Below, piece after piece: positions 23,485-34,904 of a DNA stretch of 64,000 bases; position 1 is the first letter of the stretch; each line of letters opens with the position of its first letter. Source of the DNA: Ilex aquifolium. Its lineage: Eukaryota; Streptophyta; Magnoliopsida; Aquifoliales; Aquifoliaceae. The notes beneath the pieces are model-generated. The model did not search any database and was not told the DNA's origin. It saw only the letters and a list, made by a program, of their open reading frames with translations. The stretch spans positions 23,298,551 to 23,362,550 of the forward strand of contig OX637391.1 in NCBI GenBank assembly GCA_951799425.1, given 5' to 3'. Made by a program: the position numbers and the translations under genes.

Positions 23485-24892
23485 TGTTACGGGGGGTAGA
23501 TTATATGGATCTATCCTCACGGTTAAACACGTGGATTGCTAGACACTATTTAGAGTGGGGTAAATAGGTTAATTAAAATTAAGCTTCCACAAATATCAAT
23601 TTTAACCTAATTCTACCACAATTACCTCTTCAATCATCACAACCCCTTTATCCATAAAGATTGGTGTATTGTTTATTATTTTGTTGCTCATTGAAGATTG
23701 GTATAGCGATATAATCAATAATGAAGATTGGTGTATTGATTATGTCAATTCAACTCTCAACACTCAATCTCTCACGACAATCCCAACCCAATGGCAACAA
23801 ACCAAACCAAGCAACTCAATGCAAGAAATTTCTTAATGCATAAACCCTCCTCGAGAAAAATCGAGGGAAACCTCTCTAGGGTTCACCAAAGCCTAATCCA
23901 CTGTCCCAAAGTAAGTTTACAAATACTTGAAACTTATAACTCAACCAATACTATGGTTAGACACTCCTTTCTTTCAATAAACATCTATTGAAAGTTAGCT
24001 TCACTTGAACTCCCCACTGCACGATTCATTTAGGCCTCAAGCGATATTTTCCAAAAAGATCCTCGGTACACACACTTCCAATGGGTTTGGTTTAACCAAC
24101 CAAATTCTTCTTCTCTAATGTATGAGATGGGATAGAAATCAGAAGATGGTAGCTTTTGGATTTTAGGGATCTAGGGTTGTTTTGAGATTTCTTAAGATTT
24201 AGAGGCAAGAAATAAGGTTACAAAAGAGATTCACCTAGCTTGGGAAGTCTCTTTCTATTTATAGGCTCGGAATAGGGTTTGTCTTGGGGTCCAAAAAAAT
24301 ATAAATTCCTAAACGAATGCTCTAGAAGTGGGAGGGCGATGGTCACTAGAATAAATTTTGAAATCAAACTAGAACTACATAGTAGGGACCGCTCGAGCGG
24401 CCGCAGGACTGCTCGAGCAGCCTGAGGGCGACCCTCTCTGCCGCATGATTAACTTTTTTCCCAAATTTTTTTCCTAAGTCTTTATAGACTGTTGTAGCGA
24501 AGGTTAGAGAACATATGGTGGTCTCTACTAGTTTTTTAAGCCTAAAACAAAATAACAAAACTAGTTCTCTTGAACAATAAAAGGTATTGCTTACGAGGGG
24601 TCCGATAATAGCTCAAGCTATGCTTTCAAAACATAAAGAAGTTTAGAAAAAAATTCCTTTGAAAATCATCTAGGAGCAATACACAGATCAACACTGATTC
24701 TATTTTAATACTAATCATCCTAAGTCTAATAAATTAAACCAAGGATTCTTAGGTTACTAAGGTCATTACCTTGTCCTAAGCAAGAAGGTACATACGGAGA
24801 GTTCTTTTGATATAACTTGAAGCATGATCTCCTCCCTTCCATTTGACTATTTTGGATCTTCATCATTGTAGCTTCATGACCATAAAATAGGT
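23485..24892 (-). repeat. Copia LTR copy 4 (minus orientation, 5' end truncated)
   Basis: It begins TGTTACGGGG on the plus strand (LTR 3' end on the minus strand). It is cut near 24892 where copia G coding sequence begins. It keeps the best palindromes of this family, CCGCTCGAGCGG at 24389-24400 and CTGCTCGAGCAG at 24409-24420. These lie upstream on the minus strand of a TATA box (complement of tatttatagg, 24256-24265). Confidence 0.65.
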
Positions 24893-24895
24893 TGA

Positions 24896-25514
24896 GACCA
24901 ATTCAAGACTTATGAAAGTTCTGCAGATCAACAAGTGCTTATGGGAAATTATAACCCTGCAAAAGTGCTTGGAGAAGGGACTGTTGAACTTCAATTCACT
25001 TCTGGGAAAAAACTAACTTTGGTCAATCTTCTGCATGTTCCAGAAATTATGAAAAATATTGTATCTACTAGTCAGTTGTGCAAGAAAGGCTTTAAAGCCA
25101 TTCTAGAGTCCGATAAGTTGATTCTTTCTGAGAGTGGGATCTTTGTAAGAAAGAATTATTCAAGTGATGGGATGTTTAAACTTAGTCTTGATAATATTAA
25201 TAAAAAGTCTCCACATTCTGCTTATATTGTTGATTCTTCTTATATATGGCATGCTAGGTTAGCACATTTAACTTACAAGTTTTTAAGTTATATGTGTAAG
25301 CATGGATATATTTCATATAAGCATAAAGAAAATGATAAATGTGAAATATACATTCAAGTCAAAATTACAAAGAAGCCTTTTTCCTAAGGCAGAAAAAAAA
25401 TACATAAATATTAGAATTAGTGCATTATGATATTTGTGAATTAAATGGAGTTCTAACAAGAAATTAAATGGTACTTTATAACATTTATAGATGACTGTTT
25501 GAGATATACATATG
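24896..25514 (+). pseudogene. Copia G GAG-pre-integrase and start of integrase
   Basis: The frame reads FKTYESSADQQVLMGN, then GEGTVELQFTSGKKLTLVNL and LHVPEIMKNIVSTSQLCKKG, then IWHARLAHLTYKFLSYM. The last piece is the histidine-bearing GAG-pre-integrase region. It stays open from 24935 to 25387, then decays (a stop after KKPFS). The following KMVLYNIY-like and DCLRYTYVY traces mark the start of the integrase core before element B interrupts. Confidence 0.82.
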
Positions 25515-25519
25515 TGTAC

Positions 25520-27466
25520 TGTTCTTGATCCGAAATGTGTACACTCAAGTGCAGGCGGTCAAGCTGTAGTAATAATCCGGTTTGAGTCCGGAGTCGAATC
25601 CACATGGAACTTTTGTTGATATTTCTGAGGTGAGCAGTGGTAGAGACCTATTGATTGTAACCCTTGAGATTTGCTGTGAGATATGATTTTTCCTGGACAG
25701 AATATAAGATTCTTTCCAAGAGGATTTTCTTAACAAAACAAGACATAAGTGCTAATTAAAAAGAGTCACTCTTTAGTGCAAGGATCTGGACATGTAGTTA
25801 GTTATCCGGTTTTTCATAATTGTGCTTGATAACTGAATTAACTCCCGTGTCAACAGCAAGTTAATCGGAAGATAAAGATGGATTGTGAGAATTAAGAACA
25901 TGATTCCGATGTCTTTCTAGAAGTTTACAAGAATTGTCTGTGCCGAGACTTAACCCGTCTACAAACAAGCAAGTGTTTCTACAAGACATCCAATCATGAT
26001 ATTAATATTCCATTCTTTAAATGAAGTATAATAAGGGGGAGGATTGAAGGGTAGTCATGAGGATCTAGCCGGGGTACTTGCCTTGAACTAATGAGTCTTT
26101 CTATGCAAGAGTCATCCGTGTCATAGAAAGAGCTCACAGTTATACAAAGTACCTTAGCTTTGCTAGATGCAATCAATCATCCAATAAAAAGAAGAAATAA
26201 ACGTTAAGCATAAAAAAAATGCACAAATATGATTCCCGGATAACTTATACATGCCCTTCTCCTCTTACTAAAGAGTAAATGAGAAACTACTCACTCTTCA
26301 TGGCTTGGGTAAAGCTAGAAAAGTGAGTGATGCTCATCCCTCCAAGTAGAGAACTTAAAAGATAAAGTAACAACAAACACGGAGCCAATCTTTAACAAAG
26401 AATGGGTGAATCACGTTCCACCCTTCACGGCTTTGGTAAAGCTCTAGAAAAGTGGAAGAGTTTCACTATTCTAAGAAAGAAAGAAGCTCAAGCAATGGAA
26501 GTGAAATGCATGAACAATAAAAGTAGAAGAAAGCTTGTCACATTTGGAGGGTGGCTTCCTCAACCAAGAATTGGAGGGTTGCTTCCTCAACCAAAAGGTG
26601 AGCTATCTCTCTTCTATGCATGTAAAATGAAAGCATAAACATAAGCATAAGCATAAAACTACTTTTATAACAAGCAAGAGATGTTGGACTAAAGCCAAAC
26701 TAATCTCTAAAATAAAGACTTCATACAAGGAAAATAAGCTAAATCTACAATGAGAGTGGGAGTCTAAGCCTCCATCAACTTTCCTCCTTGGCTCCCTTTA
26801 GCTCTCCAACAAGGGGAGTATTTATAGGCAAGAGGAGGAGAGAAGAGGAGGTGAAGGAATAGTGTTTGCCGCCCAAGTCCAAGTGAAAAGCCAACCACTC
26901 TGTTGCCAGTCTGTGGAGAATGTTCGAACGTGAGTTGGCGTTCGAACGTTGTTTCTGTTTTTGCACTATGGGCGTTCAAACGTTGACTGCCGTTCGAACG
27001 TTTCTTCTGTTTTTGCACTATGGGCGTTCGAACGCCAGATTTGCTCTGACCCTTTCACTCGAGTGGTCTTTTGGTCTTCTGTGAAGTTCAGTTCCAACTC
27101 TATGCAGTAGTCTGGTCATCAATCAACTCAAGTGCACGTTCGAACGTGAGTTGGCGTTCGAACGTGACACTCAAGTGCTTCAGAACTTCAGTCTTCTTTC
27201 CTCACTGCAACACGCCTTCTCTTAGCAGTTGAGTCTGCTACAGTGTAATGTGGACGTTCGAACGTGAGTTGGCGTTCGAACGTTCTGGCTGTGCTCCAAG
27301 CTTCTCCAATTTTGGCTCTAATGTGCTGGTGTTGCATCCAAGTGTGGTACTTGTTGTTCTTGGGTCCTTGTTCAGTTTAGGGCCTGAAATGACATCACTT
27401 AAACTCCATCAAAGTACAATTAGTCTTAAAATGTCACAATAATATGTCAATTTTAAGTACTAATCA
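25520..27466 (-). repeat. Element B 3' LTR (left copy, 1947 bp)
   Basis: It begins TGTTCTTGATCC and ends TACTAATCA. The palindrome array spans about 26921-27285. The TATA box (complement of tatttatagg, 26819-26828) is downstream on the minus strand. It is followed on the right by the polypurine tract. Confidence 0.95.
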
Positions 27467-27482
27467 CACTCCCCAACCTAAA
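27467..27482 (-). other. Element B polypurine tract
   Basis: The minus strand reads TTTAGGTTGGGGAGTG immediately before the 3' LTR start TGATTAG. It is identical to the tract in element A. Confidence 0.85.
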
Positions 27483-29293
27483 CATTGCTAGTCTCTAGCA
27501 ATACGAAAAAGAGAAAAATCTACTCCTAATGCCATTTTCGTAGGTCATCTGGTTGCATTTAGCTTATGCAACAAGCCTTTGAACCACTAGGTTTACCCTA
27601 GTGGACGAGTGTTGTCTCGTGAGGGTTTTCAGTGAAGCTACCCACAAACTTCAGTCGAACAGATGTGCATAGGAGAGTGCTGATTAAAGTAAATTAGCAT
27701 CATGGTCGTTGGGACACCAGATTCTCAATTTTGACTTATATCTCACACGTCCTTATTTCACAGGTATTCATTCTATGCAAAAATTATCATTTTTTACATT
27801 GGTATTCGAGATTCTCAAAGCAGTAGGAATGATTATTCAAGCAACAGGAATCGTTATATAACAAATACCCCATTTTACCACCTTCCATGGATAGTTTCGA
27901 TTTCACAAATCTCACGTAGTATACCCTCAGCAAAAGTTCACTCTGATTATAATGACTTGTTTCTCACAGATCATGTGATCAGAAGATGGCCAATCGAAAA
28001 ATCACATGCACAATTAGGAAAGGATTGAAATTTTAAAGAAGCAACTACTTATGTTTGGCATAATCTCATGAAAGAATATTAACGCAATTTAAAGAAATGA
28101 TATTTACCATATCCCAATTTTGATTAACAACACATGCATGTAACAAACTTGAGATCAATTAGGGCTTTTCATAGGTTGTAGCGTGGCCAGAGGTCAGTGG
28201 CTAACGAAACGACGTCAGGGATTTTCAAAAGCTATCTTCTGTTTACGTATTGTAGCACACCTTTTTGTAAATTTTTGATATTTTGCCAAGAGATGACATT
28301 TCTTTCTTTCACTTTTCTCATTTTTCACTTTCTTGGCAAGTTCTTGCCTTTTTGCTTCTGTTTTGTTTCAATTGTTCCAATCAACTCTTCTTGGATGATA
28401 ATCTCGAATGATTCTTTTTCTTTTCCTTTTTCTGTATCATCTTACAAAGAGGATGTAAGAAAATTAGATAGCCAAGGTATGTCAAGTATGTTTTCCTGTG
28501 GATTGGTAATCATATAGGTTTATCAAAGAAAAATTCATACATGGATGGCTCAAACATGGCTAACGAGGGATAAATTTTGTCAAAGAAAGGTCTAAAGCTC
28601 AATATTATATCAAAGATGGCCTAAGATCATTTCTCAAGCATGTGCACATGTATGTGTCGTATGCGATGGTTCCTTGTGGGATATGTCAATATATCACTTT
28701 TAAGTGCGTCAATCAAAGCAAGGTTAATGAGATCATTCAAAAAATTGAGAGTGAAAAGAATTTACTTGAGTAAACATTGATTGTCTCTCGAAAGCATCGT
28801 TAGGTTCGAAACTCACCCTGGTGTTCTTTGTTATCTCCACTGTGTATGTTGGGTTTTCTAGGGGGTATTGGTTATATACCAATTCCATTTTCGAGTCAGA
28901 TCTTCCTGTACCTTTAAAATAACAAATATCGATGTACATATGACAATTTAAGTATAGAGAGAATACCAATTTTTTTCAAGAAATGTGGTTTTAAGTCTCA
29001 GTTGATAAATTGAGGTGTCAAACCGATCATGTGCATATTTACTCTAGCAAGCATTCTTAACATCCACATTTGTTCCATCACCTTTTAATTTTTATGCTAA
29101 ATCTACAAATGCATTAAAACAAACAAAAGTGATAAATGGAACCATTCATTTCTCAGAATATCATCTTTTAATATCAACGGTTCGATTCATTCACAATCAC
29201 ACAAAACTTACAACTATCAAAGAAGAAATTCATAAAAAGAAGCACTTTAAACAAACATAAAAACAAGGACAAGAACAGAAATCCCTCTTTCTC
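27483..29293 (-). other. Element B 3' spacer, conserved with A, non-coding
   Basis: It aligns with 1454-3258 of element A. It carries the GATCTTAGGCCAT and GAGCCTTAG block (about 28540-28640) and the GGCCACGCTACAACC block (about 28170-28195). The plus-strand frame at 28197-28517 and the minus-strand frame at 28733-28969 are not kept between A and B, so I call no gene. Confidence 0.68.
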
Positions 29294-30358
29294 TCACTCT
29301 TCTGCATGTCCACTAGCTCCACCATGTCCACCATCCCTCATAAGCCTAAGGATCTCATCCTGCTTAGCTTCAATGCTAAACATGATGTCCCGTAAGGAGC
29401 GTCGGGTGCTGGTGCTGGTGCTAGGGCCTTCCTCTGGTGGCTGATCTCTCTCTCTCTCCATCTCTCTCTCCTCCTCTACATCAAGTTCCTCTTGTACTTC
29501 ATCCACTCCGTGGGCAGGGGGCATCTCCTGTCTGACTGCTGGGCCGCCACTATGACTTTGGCTTCTCCGGAAGGAAGCCTTGTTCAGTGGCCCCATCGAC
29601 TTTTGGATTTCCATCTCGGGCCTCACCTTGACCCCATTTTCCGTGCACATTTCAGTTACTAGGGTGCCAAAAGGAAGGGTGCTCCTCTTCACGTCACATC
29701 CTTTCTTCATTTCACTCAGGATGAGGGAGGGGAGATCAATGCTTTGCCCTTTTCCAATCGCATAGAGCAATCGGGCCATGTCAGGTAGAATTTCATTCTT
29801 TCTTCCTACGGGAGCGAAGTTGGACACCGCAATCAAATTTATCATTTTGTATTTGTCGGTGAGCTCCCCTTGCCTCAAAAATCTCCTCCCTGCCCATGAA
29901 AAGCCAGCTACCCCCGTCAATTCCTTTCCCACCACATTCATTGCTATGTCCTTCTTTGGGGGGTAGGTCGGGTTTTGCACTCGAGGTATTTCCTCCCTTA
30001 TTTCTACGATGTATGCTTCATCCACGTCAATGATCTTAGCGTTGGAGTAAAACTCCCGCACCAAGTCAACAACGGCGTCTCCACCATTCCTCAAGTACCA
30101 GACCCACTCCCTCCTCTCCATTTCATGCCTTATTCCAATCCCAGCAAAATCATCAATCACAACATCTCTCTCACAAACAACTGCATGCTTATGGTAGAAA
30201 TTTTCATACCTTTCAGCCTTTAAGGCATTGGGAAACCTGGTCCTGTCATATCTCTTCGTCCTTTGCCTTCCTTCCCTCTCTTCTATCACCTCTTCTACAA
30301 TATTTGGATCTTGGTTCACTGGTGGAGCACGCCTGGCAGGGAGTTTTACCCTTGGCAT
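29294..30358 (-). CDS. Element B accessory ORF (putative plant transposon protein domain, 354 aa)
   Basis: It is collinear with the A accessory protein and starts MPRVKLPARRAPPVNQ. It lacks about 12 residues relative to A: where A reads AEIINGAIRTYVRGTHIDVD, B reads AKIIDVD. The VRG motif kept in A, D and E is therefore gone through an in-frame 36-bp deletion. The C-terminal part keeps the acidic, coiled-coil-like tail. A perfect CGTTCGAACG palindrome sits at about 30361-30370, right before the ATG. The frame is open, but the deletion makes loss of function plausible. Confidence 0.8.
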   Translation of the reverse strand: MPRVKLPARRAPPVNQDPNIVEEVIEEREGRQRTKRYDRTRFPNALKAERYENFYHKHAVVCERDVVIDDFAGIGIRHEMERREWVWYLRNGGDAVVDLVREFYSNAKIIDVDEAYIVEIREEIPRVQNPTYPPKKDIAMNVVGKELTGVAGFSWAGRRFLRQGELTDKYKMINLIAVSNFAPVGRKNEILPDMARLLYAIGKGQSIDLPSLILSEMKKGCDVKRSTLPFGTLVTEMCTENGVKVRPEMEIQKSMGPLNKASFRRSQSHSGGPAVRQEMPPAHGVDEVQEELDVEEEREMERERDQPPEEGPSTSTSTRRSLRDIMFSIEAKQDEILRLMRDGGHGGASGHAEE

Positions 30359-30576
30359 AGCGTTCGAACGTGGGTTTTGGTTTGAGAGGGTGCTGAAAAG
30401 TGCTGGAAACTTGGGGTTCTTGGTGTGGGATTGATGATTTTGATGTGGAGAGGAGTTAGGGAGGGTCGAATTTGGGTATTTTTGGGGAATGATGGGGAAT
30501 TGAGGTCTGTGGAGTGAAAAGAGTTCTAGGGTTTTGAGAACAATTTGTGGATTTTGGCTGAAAACGACGATACAGG

Positions 30577-30900
30577 CTTTTATAGCCTGAGTTGTAACGT
30601 TCGAACGTTGGTGACGTTCGAACGTGTGTAGAAGGATTTTAAACAGACCGTTCGAACGTGGTTTGGCGTTCGAACGTGGTGAGCTCTCAGTACTTTTGTG
30701 TTCTGTCAGAGGCCAAAGTACTGCAAGTTCTGTTCGTTCGAACGTTCTATTGGCGTTCGAACGTTAATCTCGTTCGAACGGTCTATTGGCGTTCGAACGG
30801 ATAGAGATCCCAGTACTTTCACGTTTCATCAGAAGCTTCATCAGAGGCTGAGTACTGTAAGTAGCTGACGTTCGAACGTTACCTGGCGTTCGAACGTTGA
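30577..30900 (-). promoter_or_regulatory. Element B internal promoter-like block before the accessory ORF
   Basis: CGTTCGAACG-type palindromes fill about 30598-30897, mostly in pairs 17-19 bp apart. The minus strand carries TATAAAAG at 30577-30584, about 220 bp before the ATG. The block is the counterpart of 4584-4867 in element A, with an extra palindrome pair near 30757-30800. Function is inferred from layout. Confidence 0.62.
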
Positions 30901-31230
30901 ACCAAAAATTAAAATTTTTCTCCACTACACTATATACAATCAAAGAAGGCAAAACACACAAATTTAAATCAAAAAAACTAAGGCGTCTCAGGATGAACCC
31001 CTACCCACGCTTCAGGTTGGTACTTTGGGACAGTCCTTACTCGGCCCATATTTTCATTCTAGTTAAAAGAGTTTATACAAAAAGATTTTTACACTTTTTA
31101 CAACAACTTCGGACCTTTGGCTTTCACTCCCCCAACAAAAGTACACATTTCCTACAGAAAATTATCTAATCCGAGTCTCCTTCTGTGTTTGTGTAAAATG
31201 GACAACCAATAACTCTCCCAACTTCCTCTC

Positions 31231-31509
31231 TCACAAATCGGTTAAGCACAGTATCGGAATAGCATGGCGTACAAGGTAATCCTTACTCAGCCCATTCACT
31301 ATCCAGTCTAATCGATCAAGTGTGCGACCAGAAATTAGTTCAGAACACTGGTTGTACCTTTTTTCGTGAAAGACTCTACCGCACTGTTTACAGGCACCAA
31401 GCCTTTTGGCACGACGGCGTTTGCCAAAGCTGCTTCTGCCACAGAGAGGTTTCGCTTGTTTTTCTTTGATTTCAGCCTTCCTTACTAATCTTGCTTTTCT
31501 CATGATCAT
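31231..31509 (-). CDS. Element B small basic zinc-finger-like ORF (C terminus altered)
   Basis: The start shared with A is at 31509 (MIMRKARLVRKAEIKEKQ). An upstream Met at 31575 is not preserved in A. It keeps KRRRAKRLGACKQCGRVFHE and the CX2CX4HX6C pattern. After GLSKDY a frameshift replaces the A ending (PNTPYYSGTVLNRF) with LVRHAIPILCLTDL. The ORF lies between pol and the larger accessory ORF. Function is unknown. It may be damaged. Confidence 0.45.
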   Translation of the reverse strand: MIMRKARLVRKAEIKEKQAKPLCGRSSFGKRRRAKRLGACKQCGRVFHEKRYNQCSELISGRTLDRLDWIVNGLSKDYLVRHAIPILCLTDL

Positions 31510-31750
31510 AGTATGTACATCAGATGGAAAAGTACGTAGAACTCCTAGGCTAAACCAAAATTTTTTTACATCCATGATTGCTAAGTTTTAAGACTCACTA
31601 TCTGGTTCTTTAACGTCTGCCAGTCACAAAGACGATTGAAGCTGATTCATAAGCATAATCATCAATTTATACAATCAATGTTCAAACATGATCAACAACG
31701 ACAATATAAAAAATTTTAAAAATTTACGAAAATATGAACTAATGAACTGA

Positions 31751-31788
31751 TCATACCCCCCAACCTAAACTGAACATTGTCCCCAATG
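31751..31788 (-). other. Element B internal polypurine-like tract after pol
   Basis: The minus strand reads CATTGGGGACAATG, then TTTAGGTTGGGGGGTATGA. It matches the real PPT-LTR junction of B (TTTAGGTTGGGGAGTG followed by TGATTAG), including the first LTR bases. Confidence 0.6.
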
Positions 31789-32063
31789 TTTCGAATTTAC
31801 CGGTTCATGGATTGTGGAGACGAGGTTGAATGGTCGAGATCTGTTCACCCGCTGAGACTTACAAATAAAAACACAAAAATTACTCATCTGTGTGCAGATC
31901 TGGATTTCGAGTAGGCTAAAAATCCTTATGTGTGAGTGCGAACAAAAGAAGAACACCCATGAGCAAATATAAGATTAAAATGCAAAACATGAAACAAAAT
32001 ATCGTGTTTGTGGAGTGTGTGGTCATGGGTGGTTTCTCGGATAACAGAGAACTCGAAGACGAA

Positions 32064-32139
32064 CAGAAGGAAGAAGAAGAAAAGAAAAATAAGAAAAAGA
32101 AAAAGAAGAGGAAGAAGAAGAAAAAAGGGGGGGGGGGCC
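32064..32139 (-). repeat. Purine/pyrimidine tract just after pol in element B
   Basis: The plus strand is almost pure purine: GAAGAAGAAGAAAAGAAAAA continuing to a run of eleven G. On the coding strand it is a long pyrimidine tract 35-110 bp past the pol stop. It could form unusual DNA structure, and several frames read across it are artefacts. Confidence 0.7.
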
Positions 32140-32171
32140 AACTGCGGCGGCTGGGAGAAAAAGTGGGTGCC

Positions 32172-34892
32172 TTATAAAGGCGCCTCAGTGGGTCGGGTTG
32201 GAGTAGATTTTTCCTGACCCGATCCACTGGAGTGTCGGCAGGCGCGAATTTCAGAGGAGTACTCTGGTTCCATTAAAAGAATGGTTTCCACATTTTTAAC
32301 AAAATCCTCCAAAAATGGTTTTAACTGCTGACCATTAACAGTAAAATTATTACCGTTTGTTGGGTTTTCCACTTCAACGGCTCCATGTTCAAACACCTTT
32401 TTGACAATATAAGGCCCAGTCCATCTTGATTTCAACTTACCAGGAAAGAGGCGGAGTCTTGAATTAAATAGCAAGACTTTTTGAGACGGCTCAAAAGATT
32501 TCCGCACAATGTGTTTGTCATGAAAAATTTTCATCCTGGTTTTAGCAATCTTAGCATTTTCATATGCTTCATTTCTTAATTCCTCCAATTCATTTATCTG
32601 GAGTTTCCTTGCTAGCCCAGCCTTATCCAAGTCAAAATTCATTGCTTTAATGGCCCAGTATGCCCTATGTTCCAATTCCATAGGCAAGTGACATGGCTTT
32701 CCATAGACTAATTGATAAGGAGACATACCTAAAATTGTTTTAAAAGCAATACGGTATGCCAAGAGCGCATCAGTTAGTCTTAACGACCAATCTTTGCGAT
32801 CTGGATTCACCGTTTTTTCCAAAATTAATTTGATCTCCCGATTAGCTAACTCAGCTTGTCCACTGGTCTGTGGGTGATAAGGGGTTGAAATTTTGTGAAA
32901 AATCAAGTATTTTTTCATTAAATTCCAGAAAGGACGATTGCAAAAATGAGCACCCTCATCGCTTATGATTGATTTCGAAATTCTAAACCGGGACAAAATA
33001 TTTTCTTTCAAAAATTTGATCACTGTTTTGTGATCATTGTTTCGGCATGGAATTGCTTCAACCCATTTGGATACATAGTCTACAGCCACTAAAATGTACA
33101 GATAGCCAAAGGAAGGGGGAAATGGTCCCATAAAATCGATGCCCCAACAGTCAAAAATTTCAATTACCAGAATGGGGTTTAAGGGCATCATATTTCTTTT
33201 AGAAATGTTTCCCAACCTTTGACACCTATCACAAGTTAAACAAAAGGCATGGACATCTTTGAAAAGTGTGGGCCAGTAAAATCCACACTGCAATATTTTT
33301 GCAGCTGTTTTTCTTGATGAAAAGTGGCCACCGCATGCTTCAGAATGACAAAATGTTATTACCTGGCTACTTTCATGAGCAGGGATGCAAGGTCTTATGA
33401 TTTGATCTTTACAGTACTTGAATACATAAGGATCCTCCCAAAAGAAGTTACGAACCTCCCTCAGAAATTTATTTTTGTCCAACATGGTAAAGGATGGAGG
33501 GAATGTACCAGTAGCAAGAAAGTTAGCAATGTCTACAAACCATGGTGTCCTATCAATCATGAACAGTTGTTCATCGGGGAATTTCTCATTGATTGGCAGT
33601 CCATCCTCATGAAATTCATAGGTTAGTCTGGACAGATGATCTGCCACCACATTCTCAACACCTTTCTTGTCCTTAATGACAAGATCAAACTCTTGGAGAA
33701 AAAGTATCCATCTCAAGAGTCTTGGTTTGGCGTCCTTCTTTGTGAGCAAAAATTTTAGGGCTGCATGGTCAGTGAATACAGTAACAGAAGAACCAACAAG
33801 ATAAGAACGGAATTTTTCCAGTGCAAAAACTACAGCAAGCAAATCTTTCTCAGTTGTCGAATAATTCATTTGAGCATCATTCAAAGTTTTGCTTGCATAG
33901 TAAATCACATGGGGTTTCTTATCTTTTCTTTGTCCCAATACAGCACCTACAGCAAAATCACTTGCATCACACATTAGTTCAAAGGGGAGATTCCAGTCAG
34001 GCGATTGCATTATTGGTGCAGAAATTAACATGTTTTTTAGCTTGTCAAAGGCTTTTTGGCATGCTTCATTCCAATCAAAGATTACATCCTGACTTAGGAG
34101 GTGACACATGGGTTTTACTATGGTACTGAAATCTTTTATGAATCTCCTGTAGAAACCTGTATGTCCTAGGAATGATCGAACATCCTTTACAGTCTTAGGG
34201 GTAGACAAATTTCCAATCAGATCTATTTTTGCCTTGTCAACTTTCATGCCTTCAGACGACACAATGTGACCAAGGACAATGCCCTGTGTTACCATAAAAT
34301 GGCATTTTTCCCAATTGATCACTAGGTTGGCTTCCTTACATCTGATCAGTACTTTCTCCAGATTGGTTAAACACAAATCGAAGGAATCACCATAGACAGA
34401 GAAGTCATCCATGAATACTTCCAAAAAATTTTCAATCATGTCACTGAACAAGCTTAACATACATCTTTGGAATGTTGCAGGAGCGTTACAAAGTCCAAAT
34501 GGCATCCTTTTGAATGCAAAGGTGCCAAAGGGGCATGTGAAGGTTGTTTTCTCCTGATCATCTAGGGCTATCTCAATTTGGTTATACCCTGAATACCCAT
34601 CTAAGAAACAGTAAAATGCATGACCTGCAATTCTCTCTAGGACTTGGTCAAGAAATGGGAGAGGAAAATGATCTTTTCTAGTGACCAAATTGAGTTTTCG
34701 ATAATCAATGCACATTCGCCATCCTGTGACGACTCGAGTTGGTACTAGTTCATTTGCATCATTTTTTACCACTGTGACCCCAGATTTTTTTGGCACAACT
34801 TGGGTTGGACTAACCCATTTACTATCTGAGATAGGGAAGATTATCCCTGCATCTAAGAGTTTGAGTACCTCAATTCTCACAACTTCCTTCAT
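32172..34892 (-). pseudogene. Element B pol: reverse transcriptase, RNase H, integrase
   Basis: This is a 906-codon open stretch in the same frame as gag and protease, separated from protease only by a TGA at 34905-34907. Reverse transcriptase has [19 protein letters not shown] and the catalytic FMDD (about residues 160-163). RNase H follows with [16 protein letters not shown] and VADHLSRL (about 305-430). The integrase zinc domain is seen in [14 protein letters not shown] and CLTCDRCQ. Its core has [21 protein letters not shown] and [16 protein letters not shown] for D, D and E. The C-terminal part keeps [16 protein letters not shown] and SRWTGPYIV. All catalytic residues seem kept, so this half could be functional apart from the stop before it. 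Confidence 0.9.
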
Positions 34893-34904
34893 GTGAGGGT
34901 TCAG

